From NCBI GenBank assembly GCA_040507225.1, contig JBEVVG010000005.1, positions 1 through 64,000 of the forward strand: a stretch of DNA of 64,000 bases. Direction: 5' to 3'. The position numbers and the translations under genes were made by a program. The stretch's first letter is position 1; each line of letters opens with the position of its first letter. The notes under the pieces were generated by a model. The model did not search any database and was not told the origin of the DNA. It saw only the letters and a program-made list of their open reading frames with translations. This DNA comes from Thiodiazotropha sp040507225. GTDB taxonomy: Bacteria; Pseudomonadota; Gammaproteobacteria; Chromatiales; Chromatiaceae. Positions 46,300-56,105 of this stretch are shown one piece after another.

Positions 46300-47423
46300 A
46301 CGAAACCTCCCGCGATCGCCTGCGCAGGACGTCTCAGATAAACGTCCGCATCCGTAATATTCAGCAAGAGCTGGATGCCCTCTGGGCCGGCTTGCAGCAG
46401 GATCTGAACACCGAGCAGGTGGTCACCCGTGCCTGCATGTCCAACCTGATCATCTACTGTGACGATGACCGGCAGACCCACGAGATCGATGAGGCCCTGC
46501 CCTATATCGTCCTGCCGCATCCCTGCCGGGTGGTTCTGCTGACCGGGGTCGGTGACACCGGCGAACCCGGGCTGGATGTGTTTGTGTCCGGCCTGTACCG
46601 CCAACTCAGTGGGGGCATACAGGTGAGTGCCGAGTTGATCCGGGTGATTGCCGACGCTGGCGCACACAAACGTCTGGCACCGGTGGCGCGCGCCCACCTG
46701 GTGGGTGACCTGCCCACCACCCTGTGGTGGGCTTCCCAGGAACCTGCGCCGTTTCTCGGCGAGGTTTTCAGTCCGCTCACCGCCATGGCCGACCAGATCA
46801 TTTATGACAGCTTCGGCTGGCGCGCGCCCACCAAGGGCATGCAGGCGATGTCGCGATGGGTGAAGGCGCAGAGTTCCGAGTACGTGATTTACAATCTGGC
46901 GTGGCGACGACTGAAACACTGGCGCAACCTGATCAGCCAGGCACTCAGCCCGGCGCTTCAGCCGAATGCGCTGAGCGGCGTCACGCGTCTGCAGATCATG
47001 CATGGTCCCCACACGGTGGCCATGACCTCCCTGCTGGTAGGTTGGCTCGCATCACGGCTGGGCTGGCGGGTCGAGGGTGGCAAGGTGACTGCCGGCAAAC
47101 AGACCGTATGGCAGTTCGGCGTAGGAAACCGCCAGGTTCCGGTCACTCTGACACGCCTGCCCGACGCGCCTCCAGGACCGCTGCGTGTCGACTGGCGCTG
47201 GCGGGAAGGTGCCGGGGAGTACCGCGCGGTATTCGCCGACCTGGGTGCCGATCGACTGGGGGTGATCGAAGCCGATTCGGATATCCCGGTTTGTCTGGTT
47301 CCGGCACCCTCTGCCTGCGAGGCACAGCTGGTCGCGGCACAGATGGCGCATCGCTCTCGTGACCGGGTCTTTGAACGCGCCCTGGAGACGGGCAACGCCA
47401 TGACAGGTGTGCTACTGGGCTGA
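46296..47423 (+). CDS. opcA: Glucose-6-phosphate dehydrogenase assembly protein OpcA
   Basis: A 375-residue protein matching OpcA, which in cyanobacteria and actinobacteria promotes assembly and activity of G6PDH. Residues about 10-190 and 230-370 hold the family's two alpha/beta parts, with 'RACMSNLIIYCDDD', 'HPCRVVLL', 'GDLPTTLWWASQEPAP', 'DLAWRRL-like NLAWRRLKHWR' and 'GWLASRLGW'. I place the start at GTG 46296, which overlaps the zwf stop (GTGA); an in-frame GTG at 46284 is also possible. OpcA is unusual outside those phyla, though known in some Gammaproteobacteria. Confidence 0.9.
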   Translation: MNETSRDRLRRTSQINVRIRNIQQELDALWAGLQQDLNTEQVVTRACMSNLIIYCDDDRQTHEIDEALPYIVLPHPCRVVLLTGVGDTGEPGLDVFVSGLYRQLSGGIQVSAELIRVIADAGAHKRLAPVARAHLVGDLPTTLWWASQEPAPFLGEVFSPLTAMADQIIYDSFGWRAPTKGMQAMSRWVKAQSSEYVIYNLAWRRLKHWRNLISQALSPALQPNALSGVTRLQIMHGPHTVAMTSLLVGWLASRLGWRVEGGKVTAGKQTVWQFGVGNRQVPVTLTRLPDAPPGPLRVDWRWREGAGEYRAVFADLGADRLGVIEADSDIPVCLVPAPSACEAQLVAAQMAHRSRDRVFERALETGNAMTGVLLG

Positions 47424-47647
47424 AGTTGACTCACCCGTTGGCTAGCGAATCCCTGTTTGAGAGTGTTCAATGCACATCCAGGCCAAGGCTTGTTGCTGCC
47501 ATACCGGTTCTCCAATATTCAATCCTGAAGCAATGAATTTCAGCCAGGGGGGACTGACAGGCAAATCATGAGACAGACGAAATAACCCGAATTTCAGCAT
47601 GCGGTGGCGATGCAGGATCAGCGGAATATTTGAGAGTTTGAGTTTTG

Positions 47648-48115
47648 CTATTCTGAGATATCGACCTTACCGATGACCTTCGCCGGTACCCCGCCGACAA
47701 TCGTATACGGCGGTACATCCTTGGTAACCACGGCTCCCGCGGCAACGACGCTCATGGCGCCGATCGTGCACGGACCGATAACCGTCGTATTGGTGGCCAA
47801 CCATGCGCCTTCCTCAATGACAATGTCTCTTCCGGAAGCCGGAAACTCAAGTTTTCTCACCTCGATGGGACGGTCGACAGGGTGTGTGCCGGTCAGCAGG
47901 CACACGTTCTGACCAAAGAAGGCATGTTTACCGACGGTGATATTACCGGACAATACATTGAACAATGTATTATTGACGAGAGCGGTAGGGTCCACGGAAA
48001 CACGATCGGCATCACCCAGTATTATTTGTTTGTACAACAGGTGTTTGCGAATTTGTGCTTCTACGAGTCTTGCGAGGGTCTTTGAATACAGCCAGTAGAC
48101 TAACGGTTTGATCAT
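47648..48115 (-). CDS. Hexapeptide-repeat acyltransferase
   Basis: A 155-residue left-handed beta-helix protein of the maltose/galactoside O-acetyltransferase kind. The repeats include 'GNITVGKHAFFGQNVCLLTGTH', 'IEEGAWLATNTTVIGPCTIGAMSVVAAGAVVTKDVPPYTIVGGVPAKVIGK', ending in the canonical coenzyme-A binding tail. The catalytic His is expected in 'LLTGTHPVD'. Probably modifies a sugar. No polysaccharide gene is adjacent, so substrate is unknown. Confidence 0.9.
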   Translation of the reverse strand: MIKPLVYWLYSKTLARLVEAQIRKHLLYKQIILGDADRVSVDPTALVNNTLFNVLSGNITVGKHAFFGQNVCLLTGTHPVDRPIEVRKLEFPASGRDIVIEEGAWLATNTTVIGPCTIGAMSVVAAGAVVTKDVPPYTIVGGVPAKVIGKVDISE

Positions 48116-48311
48116 CTGGATGCTACCTGTAAAACGTGTGTACTAGTCGATACGATTTTGCGAGTTCAGGTCACAGATGAACAAACAATAGCTTGTCACC
48201 TTTGTCTGTCCAGACTCAGCTCGACTCAAGAAAAGCAAGCATCCAGCTTACGATTGAGCGTCTCATACTGGAGTATTTGTTGCAATCCCGAATCCGGTCG
48301 GCGCCGCCGGT

Positions 48312-49229
48312 TCAGCTGAGAATCGACGCCACATATTCCGCCATCCGGGTTCGGGTCGCTTGATCGGGCATTGTTCCGGCGGCGGCCTGCAGGTTTTCCT
48401 GCATGTGATCGACCCGGGTGGTGGCGGGAATCGCACAGCAGACGTGCGGGTGGGAGAGGATGAACTTGAGGCAGTATTGGGCCCAGCTGGTGCACGCCAG
48501 ATCTCCCGCCCAGGGCGGCAGAGGCTTGTTGGCGAGCGTATCGAGCAGTGCCGCCCGTCTGAAGGGGCGATTAATGATCACCGCAATGCCCTGATCGGAT
48601 GCGAGGGGCAGCAGCCGGGACTCCACCTCGCGGTCAAGCAGGTTGTAGGTGAACTGGACAAAGTCCAAGGGTTCGCGCCGCATCACCCGTTCCAGTTCTT
48701 CATGGCGTCTGCCATGCGAGGTCGTCACGCCGATGTAGCGTATCCGACCTTCGTCCTTCCACGCCTTCAATGTCTCCAGGTGGGTCTCCCAGTCGAGCAG
48801 ATTGTGAACCTGCATCAGGTCGAACCTGTCCACTCCCCACAGGGCCATGGAGTTCTGCATCTGCTGAATACCCAGCCAACGGGTCGGCGTCCAGACCTTG
48901 GTCGCTGTGAAGAGCGAGGCGTGACCCTTGAGCTGCCTCAGGGCGAGACCGACGGTCTGCTCGGAGGAGCCGTACATGGGGGAAGAATCGACCAGCCCGC
49001 CGCCGCCCTCGAGGAAGGTCTGCAGCACCTTTGTCCGCCTCTGGACCTGTGCAGGATAATCAGCCACATCGAAGGTGAGCCAGGTTCCCATGCCGAGCAG
49101 GGGAATCGTCTCCCCAGTGGCGGGAATCGCGCGTTTCGGCAGTTCTGTTCGCCCGCTAGCCAGCACCGGCAGAGTGGCGAAAGCCGACAAAACGGCCGTA
49201 CTCTGAAGCAGTCTGCGTCGTGTCAGCAT
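48312..49229 (-). CDS. Tat-exported aldo-keto reductase
   Basis: A 305-residue aldo/keto reductase with a twin-arginine signal (MLTRRRLLQST, residues 1-25), so it is folded with its nicotinamide cofactor before export. Core: 'GMGTWLTFDV', 'GLVDSSPMYGSSE' (catalytic Tyr), 'FTATKVW' (Lys), 'LMQVHNLLDW' (His) and 'IAVIINRPF'. The catalytic tetrad is complete. Substrate unknown. Confidence 0.9.
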   Translation of the reverse strand: MLTRRRLLQSTAVLSAFATLPVLASGRTELPKRAIPATGETIPLLGMGTWLTFDVADYPAQVQRRTKVLQTFLEGGGGLVDSSPMYGSSEQTVGLALRQLKGHASLFTATKVWTPTRWLGIQQMQNSMALWGVDRFDLMQVHNLLDWETHLETLKAWKDEGRIRYIGVTTSHGRRHEELERVMRREPLDFVQFTYNLLDREVESRLLPLASDQGIAVIINRPFRRAALLDTLANKPLPPWAGDLACTSWAQYCLKFILSHPHVCCAIPATTRVDHMQENLQAAAGTMPDQATRTRMAEYVASILS

Positions 49230-49392
49230 CTCACTCTCCTGAAAGTTGATCAGTCGCTATCCCACGTCAGCGTGTGGTGGTCCCTGAGGGATCGCAATCT
49301 GAGTCCCTCTCCTCCAGAATAGAACCTTTTCCGCTATGGCAGGTTCCCATCGAATCTGTCCGCCATGCCCTGGTCTGCAAAGTGTGAAACTC

Positions 49393-50010
49393 ATGCCTCA
49401 CCTCTACTATGTCCACGATCCCATGTGCAGCTGGTGCTGGGCATTTCGCCCACAACTCCAGATCCTGCTACAGCGCCTGCCTGCCGATGTCAGTCACAGT
49501 CGGTTGCTCGGTGGTCTGGCCCCGGATACCGACGAGCCGATGCCGCAGGAGATGCGCGAGAGCCTGCAGGCGACCTGGCGACGTATTCAGACGTCCGTAC
49601 CGGGTACCGAATTCAACTTCGGATTCTGGCAGTGCACGACACCGAGACGCGCCACATATTCCGCCTGCCGCGCGGTCATCGCCGCCCGCACCCTGTTACC
49701 CGAAGCCGAGGAGCAAATGATTCTGGCGATACAGCAGGCTTATTATCTCGAAGCACGCAATCCATCGGATGTTCCAGTACTCGTTTCACTGGCTGAAGCG
49801 CTCGGAATCGATGGGCGGCAATTCCATAGTGAACTGGGAGATCACTCGACCCAACAGTCGCTCGAGCATGAAATCGCCCACAGCCGGGCGCTCGGGGTGC
49901 ACAGTTTTCCTTCCCTGGTGCTCGAGGTTGAGGACGGGCGCTGGGCGATACCGGTCGACTACCGTTCGGCCGAGTCGATGCTGGAGACGATCACCTTGAT
50001 CCTGAACTGA
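49393..50010 (+). CDS. DsbA-family protein, PDI-like
   Basis: A 205-residue thioredoxin-fold protein. ATG 49393 is chosen as it yields 'MPHLYYVHDPMCSWCWAF', the conserved opening; the CSWC motif (residues 12-15) replaces the usual CxxC of DsbA with the same spacing. The helical insert and 'FPSLVLEVEDG' C-terminal strand fit the COG3531-type disulfide isomerase. No signal peptide, so it works in the cytoplasm. In-frame starts at 49336 and 49384 are less likely. Confidence 0.87.
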   Translation: MPHLYYVHDPMCSWCWAFRPQLQILLQRLPADVSHSRLLGGLAPDTDEPMPQEMRESLQATWRRIQTSVPGTEFNFGFWQCTTPRRATYSACRAVIAARTLLPEAEEQMILAIQQAYYLEARNPSDVPVLVSLAEALGIDGRQFHSELGDHSTQQSLEHEIAHSRALGVHSFPSLVLEVEDGRWAIPVDYRSAESMLETITLILN

Positions 50011-50619
50011 GTCGGTTTTGCGGTTTTCTGTGTCAACTCACAAGGTTAAAAATTATAAAAACATTCACTCGGGTCGGTGAACGGATCACCTGCCAGGAGT
50101 GAGTCTGAAGCAGGCTGAACCGCCTGAAAACAGATGATGAGCTATTACTGCATTGAAAGATGCACGGATTGCGATTGTCGATTCGGACCTGGTTTCTCAC
50201 GGAAAACTTGAGTTGCGCGGAACAACCCATGTGGATGCGATCGATACAATGGATCTCACAGAGTTCATTCCAGTCTGTTGGATATCCTGTCCGCCTGAGT
50301 GTAAGCAATCACAATACACGGAATGAACAGGCCATCAGCGTCCTGGAGTGTTTGTATGGAGAGATGGACCCGGTGCTCTGGCCTCCCTGGTATTCTCATT
50401 GGATTTCAGCTTCAACACTACAATCGAGGCATCGTGTATGTGTGGTTTTCAGGTGATCGGGTTTCCCTGATTGAAAGTCATGTGATCTGGGTTCACAGCA
50501 CTTAAGTCGACATATTCCTTGGACGGGTCAATAATATATCTGTATGTGTGATCGCGGATAATTGTAGGATTTGCGCCGATCGGAAACGGAAGTTCAAGCT
50601 GCTGATAATTGAATCCAAG
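50011..50619. other. Intergenic region with possible coding relic
   Basis: A 609-base gap. Between about 50147 and 50505 protein-like translations appear in three different frames in turn (beginning at TTG 50152, then through 50345-50400, then 50390-50505), none with a start and stop of its own that look functional. It may be a decayed gene. No recognised RNA or repeat. Confidence 0.35.
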
Positions 50620-52878
50620 ATGAATTCGAAAAGAAAGAATGTTCACTCATCAGGTCTGTTCCGCGAAATTGTCTGTCTGTGTGTAAGCCTGTTTCTTGTG
50701 CTTGATTCAGGCCTGTCTCATGCAGACGATTCAGCGCCGGATCACTCGAGCGATCGTCCAAAAATCGGCCTGGTGCTGAGTGGCGGCGGGGCGCGAGGGG
50801 CTTCTCATATTGGTGTGCTCAAGGTGCTGGAGGCGCACAGGATTCCCATAGACATCATTACCGGCACCAGCATGGGGTCCATTGTGGGGGGAATGTACGC
50901 CTATGGGTATTCGGTCGAGGATATCGAACGTCTGTTGGCTGAGACCGACTGGGACCGGGTATTTCGGGACGAGCCACCGCGAACCGAACGCAGCATACGG
51001 CGCAAGCAGGATGATTTTAACTTCCTGATCAAATTGGAAGCGGGTATCAAGGAGGGAAGATTCATCATTCCCAAGGGGTTGTTGCAGGGCCAACAGCTGT
51101 CATTGCGACTGAAATCCCTGACCCTGTCCGCACCGAATGACTTCGATGAACTGCCGATCAGGTTTCGGGCGGTCGCTACGGACATCGAGTCCGGAGAGGC
51201 CGTTGCATTGCAAAATGGTACGCTCTCTGATGCGATGCTGGCGAGTATGGCCATACCGGGTGTTTTCGCCCCGGTTGAGTGGCAGGACCGACTGCTCGTT
51301 GATGGCGGTGTGGCGAATAATCTCCCTGTGCAACTGGCGCGTGATCTTGGTGCCGATATCCTGATCGTGGTCGATTTGAGTAGTCAGATGCAGTCCAGGG
51401 AGGGTCTGGGATCCCCTTTCAGTATTCTGAATCAGACCCTGGGATTTACCATCCAGAAAAATACCGAAGAACAGCGCGCCTTACTATCATCATCAGATAT
51501 TCTTATTCAGCCCGATTTGAGCGGATTCTCATCGACCGATTTTTGGCAGGCTGGTGAGATGATTGACAATGGCTCGACCGCGGCGAGCCTTGTTGGCGGT
51601 GAACTCAGCAGACTCTCCGTTTCTGAAAACGAATACGCAGCCTACCTCTCTTCGGTCAGGCGTCAAGACGCTCCGCCTGTGAAGGTTGATGGCATAAGCT
51701 TCAACAATCAAACGCCACTGGATACTGACATACTCAAAGCCCATATCACGATCAACGCGGGTGATGAGTTGGATCTCCCGGGCCTGGAGGATGATTTCAA
51801 TCTGCTGTTTGGGATGAATATCTTCAAGCGGATCGATTATGACCTCAACTCCGATGCGGACGGGGCTGACTTGGTGATCCACGCCGAAGAGAAAGACTGG
51901 GGTCCGCACTATCTGCGATTCGGCCTGATTATGCAGACCAATTTTGAGGAGAAGGGGGTGTTCAACCTGGCCACCAGCTATACCCTGAATCCAATCAACA
52001 GTATGGGTGGGGAGTGGCGCTCTGAGATTGCCATCGGTCATGATCAGAGAGTGACCACCGAGCTATACCAACCCATCGATGATCGTCTCAGATACTATTT
52101 CCGAACCATATTGGGCTATTACCAGAACCACGTCGGTGTCTATGAATCGGGACATCAGGTCGCAGACATGGAAGTCAGTTACTCAAGCCTGGGATTGGCT
52201 GCCGGTCGACATCTGGGAAACTGGGGTACATTGGAACTTGGCGCCTATAGCGGTTCCGGTGACACCGGGACTTTTGTGGGCGATATGTCAGCGCCCAGTC
52301 AGGATGTCAGGATTGGTGCCTGGGTGGCCAGATTCATGTACGACAATCTGGATAGTATCAACCTGCCACGTTCAGGCTCGATGGCAAGTGTGGTGTGGAC
52401 GGCACACAGAGATGAACTCGGTGCAGAAAAGGAATACGACACCTACACGGTCGAGGGCCTCAGCGCAAACAGTTGGGGAAAACACACTGTGATGCTGTGG
52501 GCGGGGTTCGCCGGTGCAACCAACAGTGATGAACCCGTTAACGATGTATTTTCAGTTGGTGGTCTGTATAACCTTTCCGGCTACCACGAATCCGAATTCT
52601 CCGGTCGTTATGCCGCCATTATGCGCATTATCTACCTGCATGAGATCGGAAACAGCCGCTCGATATTCAAGGTGCCGGTTTACCTGGGTACTTCACTCGA
52701 GGCGGGTAATGCCTGGAACCAGAGAGAAGACGTAGGTTTCGATTCTCTGCGCTACGCCGGCGCCATCAACCTGGCAATCGACTCACCTCTGGGACCCGTC
52801 TACCTGGCACAAGGCTTTGCCGAGGGCGGACGCACCGAAACATATCTTTACCTGGGACGTACTTTTTCATTTTTTTGA
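50620..52878 (+). CDS. PlpD-like patatin phospholipase with BamA-type barrel
   Basis: A 752-residue exported lipase. ATG 50620 gives a signal peptide (about residues 1-33, ending SHA); an in-frame start at 50548 precedes it. Patatin domain about 50-250: oxyanion loop 'SGGGARGASHIG', nucleophile Ser84 in GTSMG and Asp228 in 'DGG' complete the Ser-Asp dyad. A POTRA-like region (about 355-445) and a C-terminal 16-stranded BamA-type barrel (about 450-752, ending RTFSFF) follow. This is the type Vd autotransporter layout of PlpD. It may release or display the lipase on the cell surface. Confidence 0.9.
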   Translation: MNSKRKNVHSSGLFREIVCLCVSLFLVLDSGLSHADDSAPDHSSDRPKIGLVLSGGGARGASHIGVLKVLEAHRIPIDIITGTSMGSIVGGMYAYGYSVEDIERLLAETDWDRVFRDEPPRTERSIRRKQDDFNFLIKLEAGIKEGRFIIPKGLLQGQQLSLRLKSLTLSAPNDFDELPIRFRAVATDIESGEAVALQNGTLSDAMLASMAIPGVFAPVEWQDRLLVDGGVANNLPVQLARDLGADILIVVDLSSQMQSREGLGSPFSILNQTLGFTIQKNTEEQRALLSSSDILIQPDLSGFSSTDFWQAGEMIDNGSTAASLVGGELSRLSVSENEYAAYLSSVRRQDAPPVKVDGISFNNQTPLDTDILKAHITINAGDELDLPGLEDDFNLLFGMNIFKRIDYDLNSDADGADLVIHAEEKDWGPHYLRFGLIMQTNFEEKGVFNLATSYTLNPINSMGGEWRSEIAIGHDQRVTTELYQPIDDRLRYYFRTILGYYQNHVGVYESGHQVADMEVSYSSLGLAAGRHLGNWGTLELGAYSGSGDTGTFVGDMSAPSQDVRIGAWVARFMYDNLDSINLPRSGSMASVVWTAHRDELGAEKEYDTYTVEGLSANSWGKHTVMLWAGFAGATNSDEPVNDVFSVGGLYNLSGYHESEFSGRYAAIMRIIYLHEIGNSRSIFKVPVYLGTSLEAGNAWNQREDVGFDSLRYAGAINLAIDSPLGPVYLAQGFAEGGRTETYLYLGRTFSFF

Positions 52879-53453
52879 GTGGTGTCACTCAACAGCGTGG
52901 TCCCGTCGTTCAAGCCAATAAAAGCCGGTTGTTCTGCCTGGGGCCTGTTAACACTAATCCGATAGTTCCTGCTGGAGCTGTATTTGCGCCCAGCAAGGCA
53001 GAATGAGCGTAGTGCAGCCCGGCTACATGAGCGAATGATAACGCCGCTGGGCGTAAATACAGACCCAGCCTTTCGGGGCGCAACAGGGACTATCGGATTA
53101 GTGTTAACTGGCCCTAGTGAAGCAGTGGGTTTTCTGCATGGTTTGGGTGGGAAGCGGATTCGGAGCCTCCACAAGGTTTTCCCAAAGTGGCCGAAACAGA
53201 GAAGGATTGAAACCCTGAAGACGACATATTGGGTGGCCGGGTCAATAAAAGGTCGAACCGAACGTTGATACACCGCCTTTGGGGCGGCACAGTCGGGCAT
53301 GAATCCAGCAATGGTCTGCATGTGCTATTATCAACGCGCATCGACGATTTGCAGGCCTGCGGCAGAACAATGACAGGGATAGGTGCATATGGATGGAGCA
53401 TGTACGGTGACAGGCCCGGATCGCATTTGAAAGTGTATTTACGGTAACAGGTC
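52879..53453. other. Intergenic region holding a MITE-like element
   Basis: A 575-base gap. It contains the palindromic element at 52941-53114 and a smaller CCGCC/GGCGG hairpin at 53273-53287. No other gene is supported. Confidence 0.6.
52941..53114. repeat. MITE-like 174-bp imperfect palindromic element
   Basis: The ends form a long inverted repeat: GGGCC(T/A)GTTAACACTAATCC then GATAG at 52941-52966 and its complement at 53090-53114, with one mismatch at the sixth base and one in GTT/GTC near the inner part. The stem continues (CTGTATTTGCGCCCAGC near 52977-52993 against GCTGGGCGTAAATACAG near 53046-53062). There is no coding frame inside. No target-site duplication is obvious, and only one copy is seen here. 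It may be a non-autonomous transposon. Confidence 0.7.
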
Positions 53454-54932
53454 ATGATGCTGAGAATTGCGTTCGTGCTGGGGGTCATGCTCTTCGGCCT
53501 GAGCATTGAAGCGCCTGCCTCGAGCGCAGAGTCGAAACCACTGATCGTGTCCCAGGATGCTGCATGGCCCCCGTTCTCCTATCTTGATGACAGGGACCAG
53601 CCGCGCGGGCTGCTCATCGATCTCTGGCGCACCTACGGCGAAGTCACAGGTCGCAGCGTCGAATTCCAGCTGGTGGACTGGCAGGAGAGCATCGACCGGG
53701 TACGCTCGGGGGAAGCGGATGTGCATGGGGGACTGTTCCAGTCTGACGAGCGCGATGCCTATCTGGATTTTTCCAAGCAGTTGTTTCCACTCACCACGCG
53801 ACTTTTTGTATCGCCTGTGCTGGTGGCGGACGGGTTGCGTTCGCTGGGTGCGGTACCAGTAGGTATCGTGCGCGGAGGTTATGAAGAGGAGTTCGTCACC
53901 ATCAATTACCCCGGGGTGCAACTCAGGGAGTTTTCCAACAACAGGGAGATGGTTCAGGCTGCGGTAGACGGCGAGATTCTCGCCTTTGTCGCCGATTATC
54001 CCGTGGGGATGTATTACCTCAATGTGTTTCGTGTACCCGAGCGATTCAGGGTGACTCAGACGCTCTACACCAAGTATCTGCGTGCTGCGGTGAAGGAGGG
54101 CAATGGGGCCATGCTGCAGCAAGTCAGAAACGGTTTGCAGCGTATTCCGGATTCGGAGCTGGAACGCATCCGTCAGAAGTGGATTCTCAGTGTCAGCGTG
54201 GAAGTGATACCCCGCTGGCTGGTCTATACGCTGGTGATTGGTTCCGCGCTGGCGCTGGTGGTTGCTCTGTTTGCGTATACCCAAATACTGCGTCGACAGG
54301 TCAGACGCCGTACCCAGGAACTGGAACGCGCCAACGAGCGGCTCGAGGTCCTTGCAGAACAGGATCAGCTGACCGGTTTGCATAACCGTTTCAGACTCGA
54401 CAGGATCTTCGCCCATGAGATCAAACGATCGATGCGCTATGGTCATGGTTTCTCGGTCATCATGCTCGACATCGACCATTTCAAGCGCGTCAACGATGCT
54501 TTCGGTCACCAGGCCGGGGACCAGGTGCTGGTCAGCGTGGCGGCGATGATCAGAAGCCATCTCCGCACCACCGATCAGGCCGGACGCTGGGGCGGAGAGG
54601 AGTTCATGGTCGTGTGCCCCGAAACGGACGCCGCAGCGGCATTTCAGGTGGCGGAAAAACTCCGCATGGCGATTGGAACCGACACCCACCCCCGTGTCGG
54701 TCATCTGTCGATCAGCCTGGGCGTGGCGGATTACCGGGAGGGTGATACCCTCGACTCCCTGACAAGGCGGGCGGACGAGGCGCTTTACCGTGCCAAGGGC
54801 AATGGCAGAAACCGCACGGAGCTGGCCAGTGAGACCACTGACAATACCCCGGAAGGACCCACAACCTCGTCTTCCGTGGTCAAACTGGTTTTCAGGAATG
54901 GACGTCAGCCTGATCCACCCTCACGTTCTTGA
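53454..54932 (+). CDS. Periplasmic-binding (SBP_bac_3) diguanylate cyclase
   Basis: A 492-residue protein: signal peptide about 1-24, periplasmic solute-binding domain about 27-250 ('DAAWPPFSYLDDRDQPRGLLIDLWR'), one helix about 255-278 and GGDEF domain about 310-470 with active site GGEEF (WGGEEFMVV) and the RTTD inhibitory site. It would couple a periplasmic amino-acid-like ligand to c-di-GMP synthesis. Its layout is that of the N-terminal and GGDEF parts of the protein at 19307-22831 without PAS, GAF or EAL. Confidence 0.93.
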   Translation: MMLRIAFVLGVMLFGLSIEAPASSAESKPLIVSQDAAWPPFSYLDDRDQPRGLLIDLWRTYGEVTGRSVEFQLVDWQESIDRVRSGEADVHGGLFQSDERDAYLDFSKQLFPLTTRLFVSPVLVADGLRSLGAVPVGIVRGGYEEEFVTINYPGVQLREFSNNREMVQAAVDGEILAFVADYPVGMYYLNVFRVPERFRVTQTLYTKYLRAAVKEGNGAMLQQVRNGLQRIPDSELERIRQKWILSVSVEVIPRWLVYTLVIGSALALVVALFAYTQILRRQVRRRTQELERANERLEVLAEQDQLTGLHNRFRLDRIFAHEIKRSMRYGHGFSVIMLDIDHFKRVNDAFGHQAGDQVLVSVAAMIRSHLRTTDQAGRWGGEEFMVVCPETDAAAAFQVAEKLRMAIGTDTHPRVGHLSISLGVADYREGDTLDSLTRRADEALYRAKGNGRNRTELASETTDNTPEGPTTSSSVVKLVFRNGRQPDPPSRS

Positions 54933-55185
54933 GGTTGATGTGGCGACCAGGCGGTCCGCTTGCGTCGGCTGTTGTCAGGTTTCTCCCGACATGCTCTGAC
55001 CCGGGCAAGGGTTTCACAGCATCTCCCCTCAGCCTCGCCGAAGCTTGCACCTGACTCACGGTTTGGCAACAATGGCTGAAACGCAGCCGCGCCCTGCCAG
55101 CTGTTTCATACTTTTTCACCCCTCCCCGGGCTTGTCATGGGCGGTTTACCGGGCGTCTGTCCACACCCGCATCCGGAGCCCCGCA

Positions 55186-55944
55186 ATGCAATATTTTCCC
55201 CGTGCCATACTGATTGCCCTGCTTTGTACCAGCTGCTGGGCGTTGGCTTCCGACCTGGCCAAGGAGAAGCGCTGGGCCGAACAGATCGTCGATGCGCTGA
55301 TCGATGGCGAGGCGGTATGGCTCAATGACGGCAAGAGCGATTTTCTTGGCCTGTATACGGAAGCCGGGGATGACAAGGGGCAGGCGGCGATCATCCTGCA
55401 CGGTACCGGTGTGCACCCGGACTGGCAGCAGGTGGTAAAACCCCTGCGCGTCGAACTGCCCATGCACGGCTGGCGGACACTATCGATCCAGATGCCGGTA
55501 CTGCCGAACGAAGCCGACTACAAGGAATACGTGCCGCTCTACCCGGAAGTGAACCCGCGAATCAATGCGGCGATCGCTTACCTGCGCGAACGAGGCGTCC
55601 AGCGCATCGTCCTAGTCGGCCACAGTCAGGGCGCGACCATGGGTGCGTTTTATCTGCGTAGCCACCCCGATGGCTTCGCGGGTTTCGTCAGCATCGGTAT
55701 GTCGGGCAACTTTGGTAGTGAGGTTCAGGATGGGGTGCGTTCATTGGGAATGATGCAACTGCCGGTACTCGATCTCTACGGCAGTGACGACCTGGAGGGT
55801 GTCCTCGAAAGTGTCGAGCAACGTGCCCAGGCCGCGAGCAGACTGGCGTTTACCCAGCGCAGGGTCGAAGGCGCCAACCACTTCTTCGATGGCAAGGAAG
55901 CAGACCTGGTCGGCATCGTCAGTGGCTGGCTCGAGCAGCTCTGA
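55186..55944 (+). CDS. Exported DUF3530-like alpha/beta hydrolase
   Basis: A 252-residue exported hydrolase. ATG 55186 has GGAG upstream and starts a signal peptide (about 1-21); longer in-frame starts exist. Alpha/beta fold motifs: 'AIILHGTGVHPDW' (oxyanion), nucleophile Ser in 'LVGHSQGATMGA', Asp in 'LDLYGSDDLEG' and His in 'GANHFFDGKE'. The family is close to DUF3530. Substrate unknown. Confidence 0.82.
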   Translation: MQYFPRAILIALLCTSCWALASDLAKEKRWAEQIVDALIDGEAVWLNDGKSDFLGLYTEAGDDKGQAAIILHGTGVHPDWQQVVKPLRVELPMHGWRTLSIQMPVLPNEADYKEYVPLYPEVNPRINAAIAYLRERGVQRIVLVGHSQGATMGAFYLRSHPDGFAGFVSIGMSGNFGSEVQDGVRSLGMMQLPVLDLYGSDDLEGVLESVEQRAQAASRLAFTQRRVEGANHFFDGKEADLVGIVSGWLEQL

Positions 55945-56105
55945 CTCGGCTCGGGCACAGGAGACAACCGACAACTCCTCACATGACCTACCCGGTGTCA
56001 GGTACCGGTGCCAATCTGCGAGGCAGGGTTTGCGCACAACACCGAACTGCGGGAGAGGCTGATGCTGGTAGCGCGGGGCAGGGCAACCAGTTCAGTAGCG
56101 GCCCA

